In this document: one piece after another, positions 5,078 to 5,946 of the stretch
Layout: each line of letters begins with the position of its first letter
Numbering within the stretch: the first letter of the stretch is position 1
Notes under the pieces: generated by a model
The model's input: the letters and a program-made list of their open reading frames with translations, nothing else
What the model was told of the DNA's origin: nothing
The model's database searches: none
NCBI GenBank assembly: GCA_031273545.1
Contig: JAISRQ010000014.1
Coordinates: forward strand, 1 to 5,946
Origin: Holosporales bacterium
GTDB lineage: Bacteria; Pseudomonadota; Alphaproteobacteria; BNTO01
Direction of reading: 5' to 3'
Length of the DNA: 5,946 nt
Position numbers and translations under genes: made by a program

Positions 5078-5572
5078 CTATTCGTGGGGGATGCGTCGTT
5101 CAAGAAAACTTCCCAAGCAATCATTTGCCTCAGTAAAAATATTTTCAGCACGACGGAATTCATCTATTACTGTTCTAGGAAATCTTGCATTAAGTAATTG
5201 CGTTCTTATTTTCCCGAAGTGACCACTTATGTTTTCATTCAACTGTGGATCAATATCTACAAGGCCGTCAATGACTTCACTTTCGTTAAGTTTACCAATT
5301 CTAAGCCCATACGCAAAATAATTGACCAAATCTATGTACTTATGTGCCTCAGTACGAATCTGATCACAGTGATAATCTACTTCAGCTATGGCTACATTAC
5401 GATTGCTATAGACTAGGGCAAGCGTGTCTATTCCGGAATTGAGTTTACTTGATATCTCAAAACACGCATTTACTACAGCATCAAGACCACGAGTGAGACC
5501 ATACGCAGTAGCATCCGATGCAACAAAAGCCCCTGATAAACACAAACAAAATACGCCAATAATCTTATTCAT
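5078..5572 (-). CDS. Predicted exported protein, diverged paralogue of the neighbour
   Basis: This product is 164 residues and of unknown function. It has a Sec signal peptide, MNKIIG plus a hydrophobic stretch and a likely cut in FVASDA near residue 18. The start, signal peptide and leader (AATAGGT a few bases before ATG) closely match the gene at 3977-4684. The mature part is probably all helical and lacks that gene's acidic stretch and coiled coil. Similarity may resume around CDQI (69-72 here, 175-178 in the neighbour) with a following ID-V, and near the C-terminus (F139, A142, A149, D151, L153 against F202, A205, A212, D214, L216), but this is weak. Cysteines of the mature part are C37, C69 and C152. 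It is convergent with the trxB remnant, 60 bases away, mirroring the first unit. Confidence 0.75.
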   Translation of the reverse strand: MNKIIGVFCLCLSGAFVASDATAYGLTRGLDAVVNACFEISSKLNSGIDTLALVYSNRNVAIAEVDYHCDQIRTEAHKYIDLVNYFAYGLRIGKLNESEVIDGLVDIDPQLNENISGHFGKIRTQLLNARFPRTVIDEFRRAENIFTEANDCLGSFLERRIPHE

Positions 5573-5636
5573 AGCGAATACCTATTTCAAAAAAAATACG
5601 AACCTACCATTATGCTTACAGATCCGAGTGGGGTGG

Positions 5637-5667
5637 TCAAGCTAAATAAAACATTCAAGCTAATGTT
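5637..5667. promoter_or_regulatory. Operator-like direct and inverted repeats
   Basis: Two exact 9-base direct repeats TCAAGCTAA start 18 bases apart. Overlapping the second is a perfect 6-bp-arm inverted repeat AACATT/AATGTT around CAAGCT. The cluster lies 65-95 bases before the start codon of the minus-strand gene at 5078-5572, right beside its candidate -35. A transcription-factor site is plausible but unproven; no counterpart was seen upstream of the neighbouring paralogue. Confidence 0.3.
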
Positions 5668-5840
5668 ATGATTTTAATTGTTGATTCATATTTAGACTAT
5701 GTTCGAATAGCAATGTTTGTGTTTACTGACTTACTCAAGAGAACAGTATAATGATAGTAAAAAGGTGATTATAATACGAGTAAATATACACGCCAGAGAA
5801 CTTGGAATAGTTTTACATTTTTTGCCACCATATACTTACT

Positions 5841-5915
5841 CCCCAAAAGATTGCGATTTTTTGGGCGCACTCAAATGTTTACGATTCTTTATTTTCTTTC
5901 CCGCAATCTTTGGGG
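5841..5915 (-). repeat. Palindromic repeat, copy C (75 bp, minus orientation)
   Basis: On the plus strand CCCCAAAAGATTGCGA (from 5841) pairs with CGCAATCTTTGGGG (ending 5915). The arm AAAGATTGCG/CGCAATCTTT is a perfect 10-bp match, and here the G-U-type position of the other copies is a true G-C pair. Read on the minus strand the core is AGAATCGTAAACATTTGA, aligning with copy B. It is followed by GGCCCC, giving the same boundary as copy B. Confidence 0.8.
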
Positions 5916-5946
5916 GGCCCCAATATAGCCCTAATCTAAATCCAAT

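Larger units (their letters stand above)
5573..5946. other. Upstream region of the second exported-protein gene
   Basis: No gene is seen in these 374 bases. Features are a direct repeat TCAAGCTAA (5637-5645 and 5655-5663), the overlapping inverted repeat AACATT-CAAGCT-AATGTT (5650-5667), and a minus-strand TTGACC (5635-5640) that could be a -35 for the gene at 5078-5572, though its best -10 (CATAAT, 5610-5615) is 19 bases away. There are also two plus-strand TATAAT hexamers (5747-5752 and 5770-5775) with no reading frame after them, and palindromic copy C. Confidence 0.45.

Noticed and set aside
137..5915. CRISPR array interpretation of the palindromic repeats
   Set aside because: The copies are far apart, in both orientations, imperfect, longer than CRISPR repeats, and no regular spacers or cas genes are present.

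Overview
The window looks like chromosomal DNA from an alphaproteobacterium, probably a host-associated or intracellular one. The main reason is a near full-length CtrA cell-cycle response regulator, a family essentially confined to Alphaproteobacteria. The moderately AT-rich composition, wide intergenic spaces, dispersed palindromic repeats, pseudogene debris and a pair of small diverged exported proteins fit a Holosporales- or Rickettsiales-like lifestyle. That last placement is inference; nothing here fixes the genus.

Layout. Positions 1-664 hold no convincing intact gene: one palindromic repeat (137-210), a possible decayed reading frame (255-494) and a hairpin-bearing repeat ahead of ctrA. 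ctrA (665-1459, +) starts at GTG and carries an unusual basic C-terminal tail. Positions 1460-1856 are non-coding, with a second copy of the hairpin repeat and a plausible promoter. A tightly coupled two-gene unit follows: a membrane-anchored TPR-like protein (1857-2735, +) whose TGA overlaps the ATG of trxB (2735-3658, +), encoding thioredoxin reductase.

Positions 3659-3976 lie between convergent genes and hold two copies of the palindromic repeat facing opposite ways around a separate 12-bp-arm hairpin. Two minus-strand genes for small exported proteins follow (3977-4684 and 5078-5572). They share an almost identical start region and signal peptide but otherwise differ strongly. Between them (about 4841-5017) is a broken copy of the 3' end of trxB. 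The arrangement 'trxB 3' end + convergent exported-protein gene' therefore occurs twice in tandem, which points to an old segmental duplication. The first unit has two palindromic repeats between its members and the second has none. Positions 5573-5946 carry operator-like repeats and a fourth palindromic repeat.

The most interesting items are the roughly 75-bp palindromic repeat family (four copies, both orientations, compensatory stem changes) and the duplicated locus, where a dead trxB fragment is better preserved than the exported-protein genes beside it.
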